40,417 bases of DNA from Bacteroidales bacterium UBA4116 (GTDB lineage Bacteria > Bacteroidota > Bacteroidia > Bacteroidales > Tannerellaceae), in contig DFXE01000019.1 of assembly GCA_002381645.1 (NCBI GenBank), forward strand, positions 1 to 40,417. Direction: 5' to 3'. Position 1 is the stretch's first letter. Each line of letters begins with the position of its first letter. Positions 7,486 through 16,400 of the stretch are shown one piece after another. The translations under genes were made by a program, and so were the position numbers. The notes under the pieces were generated by a model, which made no database searches, was not told the DNA's origin, and saw only the letters and a list, made by a program, of their open reading frames with translations.

Positions 7486-7908
7486 TTAATTTAAGGATGT
7501 AATAATTGGTGTTTTTAATTTACTGTCAAAAACGACTATTACATCATATTTCTTTATATTTTCGTTTTTTACATATTCGGAGAATGCTTTTATTACCCAT
7601 TCCCGAAAGGCTTTCGCTTCAAAAGAAGCAATTCTGAATCCTACGAAAATAATAGTTTCTAAATTATAAATAATTTCTTCACTTTCGTGCCCGTTATTTA
7701 TATGCTTAACAGTATGTGATACTTCATTCTCACGCAACAATCCGGCTTTAAAGATAGCCTTCAGGTTGCTTTCTATCGTCTTGGTGTAGACGTTAAACAG
7801 GGTAGCCATCTGCCATTTAGAGAGCCAGAGTGTTCCGTTTATCAGTTTTGCTTCGACGATAAACTCCTGTTTATTATTTTCTGTTATATTTATATGTCCT
7901 CGTTTCAT
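7486..7908 (-). CDS. Short RhuM-like protein
   Basis: Residues ~13-115 match the start of the RhuM (virulence protein) family: a WLSKWQMATLFNVYTKTIESNLK segment that resembles a winged-helix DNA-binding domain, then an IYNLETIIFVGFRI stretch and FREWVIKAFSEYV. RhuM proteins are usually over 300 residues; this one ends at 140, so it is a short variant or a truncated copy. It lies 5 bp downstream of the ORF6N gene on the same strand, and both look like phage/ICE-borne DNA-binding proteins. The true function is unknown. Confidence 0.7.
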   Translation of the reverse strand: MKRGHINITENNKQEFIVEAKLINGTLWLSKWQMATLFNVYTKTIESNLKAIFKAGLLRENEVSHTVKHINNGHESEEIIYNLETIIFVGFRIASFEAKAFREWVIKAFSEYVKNENIKKYDVIVVFDSKLKTPIITSLN

Positions 7909-7913
7909 AATCT

Positions 7914-8435
7914 TTATTCTTCATTTTGTACGTTAAAACCGATACGTTTACGGGGCTTATCTTCCTGTTCTTTTTGTGAAGCAAGTTCAGTAAGTGCCTG
8001 GTAGATGTCACTGAACTGCATATTGGTTTCAATCATAAATTCTTCCAGCTTCCGATTGAGTTCCGCATAACCTAATGCGTATTGGCGTAAGGTTACGAAA
8101 GCTCGTATAATGGAGATATTTACCTGAATAGCTAAAGGGCTATTCAGAACACTGGAAAGCTGGGCTACTCCTTGTTCGGTAAATGCAAACGGGAGGTATT
8201 TTGCATATTGCCCTCTTCCATTATTTTCTAAGGTGCCAAAATTGCACCTTAGAAAATCGTACTCGTCTTTCGTGAGTTCAAACATAAAGTCTGATGGGAA
8301 ACGGTCGATATTACGTCTGACTGAACGTTTCAGGTTCTTTGTTTCTACCTCATACATTTCAGCTAAGTCGTAGTCAAGCATTACCCGCATACCCCTGATC
8401 TCATAAATCTTACTTTGAATAATTTGTAGTTCCAT
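7914..8435 (-). CDS. ORF6N-domain DNA-binding protein
   Basis: Residues ~5-90 form an ORF6N domain: IYEIRGMRVMLDYDLAEMYE, then TKNLKRSVRRNIDRFPSDFMF and ELTKDEYDFLRC. The rest (YLPFAFTEQGVAQLSSVLNS, around residues 85-104) continues the pattern of Bacteroidales ORF6N proteins, with a C-terminal helical tail rich in Gln/Glu/Lys. ORF6N is a KilA-N-associated domain of phage and mobile-element proteins, thought to bind DNA. It lies 11 bp downstream of the integrase stump on the same strand; an ORF6N gene next to an integrase is a common arrangement in these elements. Confidence 0.85.
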   Translation of the reverse strand: MELQIIQSKIYEIRGMRVMLDYDLAEMYEVETKNLKRSVRRNIDRFPSDFMFELTKDEYDFLRCNFGTLENNGRGQYAKYLPFAFTEQGVAQLSSVLNSPLAIQVNISIIRAFVTLRQYALGYAELNRKLEEFMIETNMQFSDIYQALTELASQKEQEDKPRKRIGFNVQNEE

Positions 8436-8446
8436 GATTATGTATT

Positions 8447-8650
8447 TTATTGGTTAACAGCTAATTTTTTACTCATCCCTTTAACTTTACCTGCAAAAAC
8501 ACTCATGTCATGGCTGATTTTTGAATCTGTTATCTTCGCATAAATTTGAGTTGTTTTAATATTTGTATGACCCAGCATTTTGCTAACGCTTTCTATCGAA
8601 ACTCCTTTAGAAAGAGTAAGAGTGGCAAAAGTATGTCTTGCAAGGTGCAA
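8447..8650 (-). pseudogene. C-terminal stump of a tyrosine integrase (resident element)
   Basis: Only the last ~65 residues of a tyrosine recombinase remain: HLARHTFATLTLSKGV carries the HxxR catalytic pair and SKMLGHTNIKTTQIYAKI carries the second histidine and the nucleophilic tyrosine. The N-terminal arm- and core-binding domains and the first catalytic residues are absent. The frame stops matching integrase exactly before the HLAR codons (near 8647), where the ATG at 8650 is probably accidental. Beyond it lies the att-like region of another element. The reading is that a second ICE inserted here and cut the gene, so the resident element should no longer move by its own integrase. Confidence 0.85.
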
Positions 8651-8949
8651 AATATCCAGAAAAGCAAGCCATTACAGAACAGTGTGACTTAATATGTAAC
8701 CCGTTATTAATCATTAGATTTACCAATTTTTGCAGTTTCGGTAAAAAGCAAGAAATAGCAAAATATTAGGGTGTTTTAGTTACCAAACCGTTAGCCGGTT
8801 GTTACCGAAATGAGGATAGGTAACCGAGAGGAAACAACTGTATTAGATATCGCGTATTATCCACTGATGGACAGTATTTTGCATAACGAAGAACGCTTAT
8901 ATAACCGGTAACTTTGCCTTTTGGCAAAGCCCATAAAAACTATAAGCGT
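8651..8949. other. Attachment and regulatory region of the second ICE
   Basis: About 300 bp without a gene between the integrase stump and the first intact integrase. GGTAAC/GTTACC-type words recur at 8696-8702, 8720-8724, 8739-8745, 8779-8784, 8801-8806, 8819-8825 and 8907-8912 in both orientations, as expected of arm-type integrase or excisionase sites. GTAACTTTGC at 8908-8917 matches the GTANNTTTGC core described for CTnDOT insertion sites, but it also contains an exact TAnnTTTG promoter box (8909-8916). CTTTGCC/GGCAAAG (8912-8918, 8923-8929) is an inverted repeat over the expected transcription start. The exact element boundary is not fixed. Confidence 0.6.
8909..8916 (+). promoter_or_regulatory. 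-7 box of the integrase promoter
   Basis: TAACTTTG is an exact TAnnTTTG box; transcription would start near 8923 and the integrase ATG is at 8950. No good -33 TTTG sits at 19-21 bp. It overlaps a candidate recombination core and an inverted repeat, so integrase binding could repress its own promoter. Confidence 0.5.
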
Positions 8950-10179
8950 ATGAAAGTAGAAAAATTCAAGGTTTTGCTCTACCTCAAAAAGAGCGGTCTG
9001 GACAAATCGGGCAAAGCCCCTATCATGGGACGGATTACCGTAAACCAGACAAAGGCACAGTTCAGTAGCAAACTATCATGTACTCCCTCATTGTGGAATC
9101 CCCGCGAAAGCCGGTTGGATGGAAAAGGTCAGGAAGCTGTAGAAATCAATGCGAAAATAGAAAAAATCCTATTGGCGGTGCATCAGGCATTCGACAGCTT
9201 AATGGAAAGGAAAAAAACTTTTGATGCTGAATCTATAAAGGTTCTATTCCAAGGGAGCATGGATGCGCAAATGACACTTTTAGTCCTCCTCGACAAGTAC
9301 ATGGAAGGATTAAGATCGCGCATAGGCATCGACGTTGCCCGGACCACATTAAGCAATTATGTATATACCCACCGTACACTCGGTAAATTCATTCAGAAAA
9401 AGTTCAAGATGAAAGACATAGCTTTCGGTCAACTTAATGAACAGTTCATTCGGGAATATCAGGATTTCGTGATGGTAGAATTAGGTTACTCGTTGGAATC
9501 TGTACGTCATTATCTCGCGGTTCTGAAAAAAATGTGTAAGATTGCTTTCAAAGAGGGTATGTCCGAGAAATTTCATTTTGCCCATTACAAGTTACCCAAA
9601 CAGAAAGAAACCACTCCAAAAGCGTTAAGCCGTGAGAGTTTTGAGAAAATAAGGGATCTGGAAATTCCTGCTAACCGTCCGTCAACACGCTTCACCCGGG
9701 ATTTATTTCTCTTCGCCTGCTATACAGGTACAGCTTATGCAGATGTGGTTCGCATTACTAAGGAAAATCTGTTTGCGGATGAAGAGGGTAGCCTGTGGCT
9801 CAAATACCGTAGAAAGAAAACCGATTACCGGGCACGTGTCAAGTTATTACCCGAAGCGATTGCACTGATTGAGAAATATGAGGACAAAAATAGGGACACC
9901 ATCTTTCCGATGCAATCAGCCGATATGGTAAAAGCGAACATGAAAGGCTTACGGATTCTGGCTGATATAAAAGAGCCAATGACCTATCATTCAGGCCGCC
10001 ACAGCTTTGCCTCCCTTATCACGCTCGAAGAGGGAGTGCCGATAGAAACCATCAGCCGGATGCTCGGGCACGGTAATATCCAGACCACACAAATCTATGC
10101 CCGTGTTACCCCTAAAAAGCTTTTTGAAGATATGGACAAATTCATAGAAGCGACCCGTGACTTGAAATTAATCCTTTAA
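8950..10179 (+). CDS. Tyrosine integrase 1 (IntDOT-like)
   Basis: A 409-residue site-specific recombinase from ATG 8950 (MKVEKFKVLLYLKKSG); an upstream TTG frame lies within the promoter region. The N-terminal part (about 1-100) is the arm-binding/SAM-like type, the middle (about 110-215) the core-binding domain, and the C-terminal part the catalytic domain. Visible catalytic residues are HSGRHSF (HxxR), LGHGNIQTTQIYARV (His and nucleophile Tyr) and a lysine in the RKKTDYRARVK strand. The first catalytic arginine is replaced: the box reads CYTGTAYADV, as in CTnDOT IntDOT, where this Arg is also missing. A second integrase follows after 20 bp, so two recombinases are co-transcribed. It presumably integrates and excises the ICE. 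Confidence 0.9.
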   Translation: MKVEKFKVLLYLKKSGLDKSGKAPIMGRITVNQTKAQFSSKLSCTPSLWNPRESRLDGKGQEAVEINAKIEKILLAVHQAFDSLMERKKTFDAESIKVLFQGSMDAQMTLLVLLDKYMEGLRSRIGIDVARTTLSNYVYTHRTLGKFIQKKFKMKDIAFGQLNEQFIREYQDFVMVELGYSLESVRHYLAVLKKMCKIAFKEGMSEKFHFAHYKLPKQKETTPKALSRESFEKIRDLEIPANRPSTRFTRDLFLFACYTGTAYADVVRITKENLFADEEGSLWLKYRRKKTDYRARVKLLPEAIALIEKYEDKNRDTIFPMQSADMVKANMKGLRILADIKEPMTYHSGRHSFASLITLEEGVPIETISRMLGHGNIQTTQIYARVTPKKLFEDMDKFIEATRDLKLIL

Positions 10180-10199
10180 TCCATAAACATCCCACGATA

Positions 10200-11393
10200 A
10201 TGAAAAGAAGTACATTCAAACTATTATTTTATATCAACCGGTCCAAAATAAAGTCCGATGGTACCACTGCCGTTATGTGCCGGATTAGTATCGATGGTAA
10301 AAATTGTGCCATTGCAACAGGAATCTACTGTGCTCCTGAAGAATGGAATACCAAAAAGGGCATAATCAAAGATCCCAGAGATAACAATCGCCTCACAGAG
10401 TTCCGTAAACGAGTGGAACACACTTATGACCATATCCTTAAAGAAAACGGAGTGGTCAGCAGTGAATTACTCAAAAACACCCTCACCGGGGTGAATTCCA
10501 TTGCCACTACTTTACTAAAAGCCGGTGAAGCGGAAATTGAGCGCTTACGGCTTCGTTCAATTGAGATAAATTCGAGGACAAGCTATCGGCAAGCCAGGCT
10601 CTCCCAATTGAACTTAAAACAGTTCCTGCAATCCCGGGGAATGGAAGATATGGATTTTGAGGACATTACAGAAGAATTCGGTGAGTCATTCAAAACTTTC
10701 ATGAAAGTTACTAATGACCGGAAATCAGGCTACATCAATAAATGCATAACCTGGCTCAACCGTCTTATCTATATTGCTATCGATCAGGAAGTATTAAGAA
10801 GCAACCCGATAGAAGATGTTAGGTATGAGAAGAAAGAGCCGACCAAGCATAGATACATAAGTAAATCCGATTTGAAAAAGATTATGGAATCCCCGATGAG
10901 CGACCCACGATTGGAGCTTGTCAGAAGAGCTTTTATCTTTTCTTCGCTCACAGGGCTTGCTTATGTAGATATGCACCGCTTGTATCCGCACCATATCGGC
11001 AAAACTGCTGAAGGCAGACTCTATATCCGCAAACAAAGGGTAAAAACCAAGGTGGAAGCGTTTATACCTTTACACCCTATAGCGGAACAGATATTATTAC
11101 TCTATAATACTACAGACGACAGCCAGCCTGTATTCCCTTTACCGGTCCGCGATATGATTTGGTATGATATTAATCAAATAGGTGTCGCGATGGGTATGAA
11201 AGAAAATCTTTCGTATCATCAAAGTCGCCACAGCTTTGGCACACTGGCAATTTCGGCAGGGCTATCCATTGAGAGTATTGCCAAAATGATGGGACATGCG
11301 AACATATCCACAACACAAGGATACGCGCAAATCACAGAACAGAAGATTTCGGAAGATATGGATAGATTAATGGAACGAAGAAAAAAAGAATGA
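10200..11393 (+). CDS. Tyrosine integrase 2
   Basis: A 397-residue tyrosine recombinase of the same family. It has an N-terminal arm-binding type start (MKRSTFKLLFYINRSKIKSD) and a catalytic box SLTGLAYVDMHRL in which the usual first Arg is again absent. It also has a KQRVKTK strand, HQSRHSFGTL (HxxR) and MMGHANISTTQGYAQIT (His, Tyr). The C-terminus is KISEDMDRLMERRKKE. Twenty bp separate it from integrase 1, so they form one operon. Whether both recombinases are needed, or one acts on a different site, cannot be told from sequence. Confidence 0.9.
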   Translation: MKRSTFKLLFYINRSKIKSDGTTAVMCRISIDGKNCAIATGIYCAPEEWNTKKGIIKDPRDNNRLTEFRKRVEHTYDHILKENGVVSSELLKNTLTGVNSIATTLLKAGEAEIERLRLRSIEINSRTSYRQARLSQLNLKQFLQSRGMEDMDFEDITEEFGESFKTFMKVTNDRKSGYINKCITWLNRLIYIAIDQEVLRSNPIEDVRYEKKEPTKHRYISKSDLKKIMESPMSDPRLELVRRAFIFSSLTGLAYVDMHRLYPHHIGKTAEGRLYIRKQRVKTKVEAFIPLHPIAEQILLLYNTTDDSQPVFPLPVRDMIWYDINQIGVAMGMKENLSYHQSRHSFGTLAISAGLSIESIAKMMGHANISTTQGYAQITEQKISEDMDRLMERRKKE

Positions 11394-11452
11394 TTCGGAG
11401 AAAAATGAAGTTAATTCACCAGAAACTCATTATAACTAACAAACTATATTAT

Positions 11453-11483
11453 AACGGCAGGCTATTCCTCAATGCCTGCCGTT
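11453..11483. terminator. Bidirectional terminator after the integrase operon
   Basis: AACGGCAGGC (11453-11462) and GCCTGCCGTT (11474-11483) form a perfect 10-bp stem with an 11-nt loop, followed by a short T run. It lies between the rightward integrase operon and the leftward HTH gene ending at 11504. Confidence 0.85.
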
Positions 11484-11503
11484 TGTATGACCTACCATAA
11501 ACC

Positions 11504-11800
11504 TTACTTGAATTTCTCCCGATATCCATCTTCCAGTAATTTTTCAATATCAGAAGCCCGGTAAAGGATCTTACCACCCAGTTTGATATATGGGATACGT
11601 CCCTCATCCCGGTAATCCTGCAAACTGCTGCGGCTGATTTTAAGTTTCTTCGACAATTCCTCGTCTGTATAAAAGCTTTCTCCATTCAGTGTTGGCTTTC
11701 GGGAAGAAAACAGACGCTCTAAAGAAGACGATAAGCGATCCAATGAACTGAAAAAGGATTTTATCCTTTCATTTTCAGGGGTAATTAATTGATTATTCAT
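11504..11800 (-). CDS. Excisionase-like helix-turn-helix protein 2
   Basis: A 98-residue protein whose second half is a MerR/excisionase-type HTH_17 domain: FYTDEELSKKLKISRSSLQD (about residues 43-62), then YRDEGRIPYIKLGGKILYRASDIEKLLE. The first half is helical (SLDRLSSSLERLFSSR), probably for oligomerisation. Such paired small HTH proteins next to the integrase are typical of CTnDOT-like elements, where Xis2c and Xis2d take part in excision. It is read leftward with the 103-residue HTH gene, 27 bp downstream of it. Confidence 0.85.
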   Translation of the reverse strand: MNNQLITPENERIKSFFSSLDRLSSSLERLFSSRKPTLNGESFYTDEELSKKLKISRSSLQDYRDEGRIPYIKLGGKILYRASDIEKLLEDGYREKFK

Positions 11801-11827
11801 ATACTTTCGGTTTATACTATTTTCTAA

Positions 11828-12139
11828 CTATATTTTCTTTCCTTTCTTAATAGTTGATTTTCGCATATTTTCAACAAGTGGAATAATCTTCTCCACATCT
11901 TCCGGTTTGTAATAAACCTTACGATTGATTTTACTAAAACCTAACGAACCGTTATCCCGAAGTGTCTGTAACGTTCTCGGCGATATGCTAAGTAGCAGGC
12001 ACACATCCTGATTATCCAGCCAATCACTGATTTCCTTATCGGAATGTACGCGACATAAGGTTTCCATGCGTTCAGCAAAACTCTCAAACTTTAAGAGCAT
12101 TTTCTCAAATAGTTTTGCATCAATATTTACAATCTCCAT
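11828..12139 (-). CDS. Excisionase-like helix-turn-helix protein 1
   Basis: A 103-residue paralogue-like partner of the next gene. An N-terminal helical segment (residues ~5-40) is followed by an HTH_17 domain, LDNQDVCLLLSISPRTLQTL (about 46-65), and the wing RDNGSLGFSKINRKVYYKPEDVEKII. The C-terminus is very basic (KSTIKKGKK). It is the first gene of a leftward two-gene unit that begins about 150 bp from the folded repeat element. A role in excision or in controlling the integrase is inferred from family and place. Confidence 0.85.
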   Translation of the reverse strand: MEIVNIDAKLFEKMLLKFESFAERMETLCRVHSDKEISDWLDNQDVCLLLSISPRTLQTLRDNGSLGFSKINRKVYYKPEDVEKIIPLVENMRKSTIKKGKKI

Positions 12140-12282
12140 ACGATTTCTCTTTTTTAATTATTATATCTGATGCAAACGAAACAGAAAAAATAGCTTTTTG
12201 TATATGTCTGACGATGTGTTACATAGATCGTCATTACATGACATCGAATAGAAACTATAAAACCGAAGAAACCACCATGAAA

Positions 12283-12461
12283 GACCGAAATATCCATAGC
12301 CACAGGCAAAGGTACTTCGTGTTCTTAACGCCGGAGCAAGGTCGGGGCCGCTAAAGCGGTTTACGGCAAAATCATCCTCGCTTTGCTCCGGTATTTTCCC
12401 GTAAAACCTTGCACTGCCTAAACACGACCTTTTTAGCCTGTAACTATGGGTATTTCCGGTC
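12283..12461. ncRNA. Folded repeat element, copy 1
   Basis: A ~180-bp non-coding element, also present at 33183-33366 in the same orientation. Nested helices: P1 12283-12307/12436-12461; P2 AAAGGT 12308-12313/12427-12432; P3 CGTGTT 12318-12323/12421-12426; P4 GCAAGGT 12336-12342/12406-12412. Inside P4 are P5, the CCGC-TAAA-GCGG hairpin (12348-12359), and P6, TTTACGG 12360-12366/12399-12405. CCGGAGC (12331-12337) could also pair with GCTCCGG (12385-12391) as a pseudoknot. Compared with copy 2, P2-P5 are invariant while P1 and P6 change sequence on both sides and still pair. It lies between the leftward HTH genes and the rightward DUF4942 gene. Strand and mode of action (RNA, or folded single-stranded DNA) are unknown; on the minus strand TACCTTTG (12308-12315 region) matches a -7 box. 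Confidence 0.75.
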
Positions 12462-12495
12462 CCACAAGCCGGATTAATTAAAAAAATAAAAGCAT

Positions 12496-13446
12496 ATGTT
12501 ACAGACAGAAACAAAGCGTAATCGGGCAGGTGGTGCAGAAAAAGACCTGCTTTCTTCCATTTACAAAATTCAAATCAGGAATGAAGAAAAAATATCCGAT
12601 GCTGACCGGATATTCTGCGAAGAACAACAAGCAAAGCTGTACAAATCTCTCGACGAGATTGACCGTTGGTATGGAATATTCAAAAAAGAAGCAGAAAAAT
12701 ACATGGATAGTCATAAGCTGACTTTCCTGCCGAATGGTGATGCCAAGATGCATGAGCCATACCGGGGTTATAAGGCCGTAAGAGAAGACTATACGGATTT
12801 TGAGTTCAAACCATTCGATGACATTGAAAAGCTGGTTAAGAAGAATTATAATGCACAAACAGCATTTGCCAAATCAATCGTAGCTTATTTCAACAACACT
12901 TACAATGTATCAGTTCCTTATCCCGAAATAGATGAAAAAAAGTTGCCGATAGGATTCCGACCGGTTTACCAGAGCTATGTGGATGTAGTTATCGAACATC
13001 TTGGTGGAAAAGGTTTCCGGGAAACGGCAGAAGAGGAATTGTTAAACCGGTTCCTTAACACCGTGAAACCCGGATGTTGGAGCAAAGTAAAACCAGAATT
13101 GAAAAAGGATAAAATCGTATTTCCCGATATAATCCGATTTGATGACTTTTGGACAGACAAAAACAAGATGCACTATAATTACCGAAGCAATCTGGAAATT
13201 TTATGTTCCGGCATCGCTTTCGGAGCCGACGATTCCCTTTCCGGTAGTTCAACCATGATTATCTGGTTTGATAGCGATAATATCGAAATATCCCGACCTT
13301 ACTCATTAACGACCACGAATGCTGAAGAAATGAAATTCTTTAAAAACGGACGCATTGATGTCAAATTCAAAGATTCAAAAAGGGCTGAAGAGTGCTTTCG
13401 TAAACTGAGACTGGATACAATCGAATTTAATAAAGAGGACTATTAA
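12496..13446 (+). CDS. DUF4942-domain protein
   Basis: A 316-residue soluble protein which I recognise as the DUF4942 type found before methylase-helicase genes in Bacteroidales ICEs. The N-terminal half is helical and charged (DLLSSIYKIQIRNEEKISDA, then IDRWYGIFKKEAEKYMD). The C-terminal ~110 residues carry PDIIRFDDFW, NLEILCSGIAFGADD and IIWFDSDNIEI, ending with VKFKDSKRAEECFRKLRLD. No catalytic motif is obvious. The following gene, an N6-adenine methylase-helicase, starts 18 bp downstream, so the two are one transcript and probably one system. The folded element lies directly upstream. Confidence 0.75.
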   Translation: MLQTETKRNRAGGAEKDLLSSIYKIQIRNEEKISDADRIFCEEQQAKLYKSLDEIDRWYGIFKKEAEKYMDSHKLTFLPNGDAKMHEPYRGYKAVREDYTDFEFKPFDDIEKLVKKNYNAQTAFAKSIVAYFNNTYNVSVPYPEIDEKKLPIGFRPVYQSYVDVVIEHLGGKGFRETAEEELLNRFLNTVKPGCWSKVKPELKKDKIVFPDIIRFDDFWTDKNKMHYNYRSNLEILCSGIAFGADDSLSGSSTMIIWFDSDNIEISRPYSLTTTNAEEMKFFKNGRIDVKFKDSKRAEECFRKLRLDTIEFNKEDY

Positions 13447-13464
13447 TACCCAAAAGAGAATATT

Positions 13465-16400
13465 ATGTACCAGATAATTCCCCAACAAATACCGCAGAAC
13501 AGACGGGCGGAAATCAATGAGAAAATATTGTTCTGTATCGACACAGGTAAAAACGAACTACCTGCCGAAACCATATACAACTGCTATACAGGCATAGGCG
13601 GTTTACATAACCTCAAACAAGAAGATTATGTAAACTACCACGAATATTCCCAGGCAAAGAAAGAATTTGAAATGGGGCAATTTTTTACACCTCATGAAAT
13701 TTGCAGGGATATGGTAGCATTGCTACAGCCGGGCGGCTCCGAGATGATACTCGATATGTGCTGCGGAATGGGGAATTTTTTCAACCATTTACCGAACCAG
13801 CACAATGTTTATGGTTTCGACATTGACGGAAAAGCGGTTACGGTTGCCCGTCATCTCTATCCCGATGCCCATATTGATAAATGCGATATATTGCAATACA
13901 AACCGGACAAGCAATTTGATGTCGTGATTGGAAATCCCCCCTTTAATCTGCAAATAGACCGGGAGTTATCCCAATTCTACTATATGAAGAAAGCTTATTC
14001 GGTATTGAATCCGGCAGGGCTATTTATGATAATAGTTCCCTGTTCCTTTCTGAAAAGCGACTTCTGGGAAAAAACGAGAGTCACGGTCATCAACCGTGAT
14101 TTTTCTTTTATAGGACAAACCAAATTAAATCCCAATGCCTTTGCATCGGTTGGTGTCCATAATTTTGATATCAAGGTAATGGTCTTCCTGCGTGAATCCC
14201 GGCATATTGAAATGAACCTTTATAATGCCGAAGAGTTTATCTCTTGGGAAGAACTGGGTAAACGGATGGATGAAGTAAAGAAAATTAAATCCACATTGAG
14301 AGTGAATCTGATGCGCGAAACCTATTCAATCAATCAGGAGGAACTGGAGCAGTTCGAATATAAATTAAACAAATACCTGTTTGAACTCAAAACACACCGG
14401 CATCTGCAAAAACACTATGATAAAGCGGTAGCACTGGTAGCCAAATTCCGCAACCAGCGACCTCCGGAAGATTGTACCAACGAACTGTTCAAAGAGTGGG
14501 AACGTAATAAGCTAACAACAACGAAAGTTCTCGGAATTATTCGTCGTTATATCGTTAACCAGCATATAATTCCACGAAAAGAAATCGCTTTAGTCAAGAC
14601 AAACTACGGATTCAAACTGAAGCAATATGCACCCAGGCTGTTGGACGGAGTCACCCATCGCTACACAGGAATAAATGATTTGGTTCTTAGCAGGATGAAC
14701 CTCCCTGTACCTTCCGAATATACTCCCCAAATAAAAGGGCAAATAAAAGCTGCTAAGAAATTGATTCGGAAGAAGCAACGACAATATGAAATCCAAAGTC
14801 AGGTATTCAATGAGATGCAAGCAGATCCTGCCATCCAAAACTATTTAGATAATGCTACTTTCATCAATAAAGAACACGAAGTTTGCCATTTTACCAATTT
14901 ACAAAAGAACGATTTGAACCTGGTATTACAAAAGAAATACTCACTGTTAAACTGGCAACAGGGTTCGGGAAAAACAGCGGCAGTCTATCATAATGCAAAA
15001 TACCTGCTTAAACACAGGAAAGTAAGAAACGTTATTGTACTGGCTCCGGCTATTGCGACAAATCTTACATGGGAGACATTCCTGAAAGATAATAAAGAAC
15101 AATACCATGTGCTGCGTAATTATAAAGATTTCCAAGATATACCCGAAGGCGTGTTTTTGGTAGTCAGTATATCCATGCTCAGTAAATTGAAAAGGGAAAT
15201 AAGCAGATTGATCAAACTTCATTCAAAGAAATTTTGCTTGATATTTGATGAATCGGACGAGATTACCAATCCCACATCACAGCGAACCAAAGCGGCATTA
15301 AGCATATTCCGCAGGTTGAACTATAAAATACTCGATACCGGAACCACAACCCGAAACCATATTACCGAACTTTACAGTCAGTTCGAAATACTCTATAATA
15401 ATTCCATCAATATGCTGTGCTGGTGTGACGAAACCTATCATCAGGATAAAGATGGGGAAATCGTAAGTCGTGCGAATGATTATTACGGCGAACCGTTTCC
15501 GGCTTATCAGGGGCATACATTGTTCAAGGCTTGTTTTTGTCCGGGTAAAGCCAGTGTATTCGGCATCGAAAAGCAAAACCAGGACATATACAACAAGGAA
15601 GAGCTGTTTAAGCTGATTGGCAAAACGATCATTACCCGCAAGTTCAAAGACTTCGCAGGAGAAAAATACGATGTTAAAACGCATTCGGTTACTCCTGCCG
15701 ACGGAGAACGTGAAGTCTACCGTGTCATTGCCGAAGAATTCTGCCGTTTATGCGAATTATATTACAACAGCACAGGTGATACAAAAAAAGACGCCGGGTT
15801 ACGTCTGATGAGACAGATTAAACTACTTATTAAAGCTTGTTCAGTACCTAACCTGATAGATGGTTATTACGGAGACGCATATCCCAGTAAAACCAGATAC
15901 ATAAGAAGCCTGGTAAAGAAGATTCCCGGCAAGATAACAATAGGTTGTACAACATTGGCAGCACTGGATATGTATGAACGCTACATCACCGAACAGTTTC
16001 CCCACAGACCGATATTTATTATCAAAGGGGATATAACTTTCAGAAAACGGCAAAACATCATCAAAGAGTTCGAGGATACCATTAACGGTATCCTTATTTG
16101 TACCCAGCAATCGCTGAAGAGTTCAGCCAATATACCAACCTGTAACGATGTGATACTTGAATCCCTGCAATGGAACATACCGAAGATGGAACAATTTTAC
16201 TTCCGTTTTATCCGGCTGGATTCCAAAGACCGGACTATGGTACACTTTGTAACCTACAAAGATTCAATCGAGCAGAATCTAATGGCGCTTGTACTTACAA
16301 AAGAGCGGTTAAACGAGTTTATCAAATCCGGGGAAATAAAAGAGCAATCGGAAATTTTTGAGGAATTCGATATTACGATGTCTGTAATCGACAGCCTGCT

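Larger units (their letters stand above)
1..8650. mobile_element. Resident ICE segment with truncated integrase
   Basis: The leftward pcf operon, the ORF6N/RhuM pair and the integrase stump make a coherent ICE right end. It was cut near 8647-8651 by the second ICE. The missing integrase part should lie past the far end of that ICE. Confidence 0.6.

Noticed and set aside
8450..8650. Small complete gene for a 67-residue recombinase
   Set aside because: It lacks most of the recombinase, and its ATG lies at the break point; it is the remainder of a cut integrase.
12161..12514. 117-codon minus-strand frame
   Set aside because: It runs through folded element copy 1 and has no protein features; the similar frame at copy 2 results from the repeated DNA.
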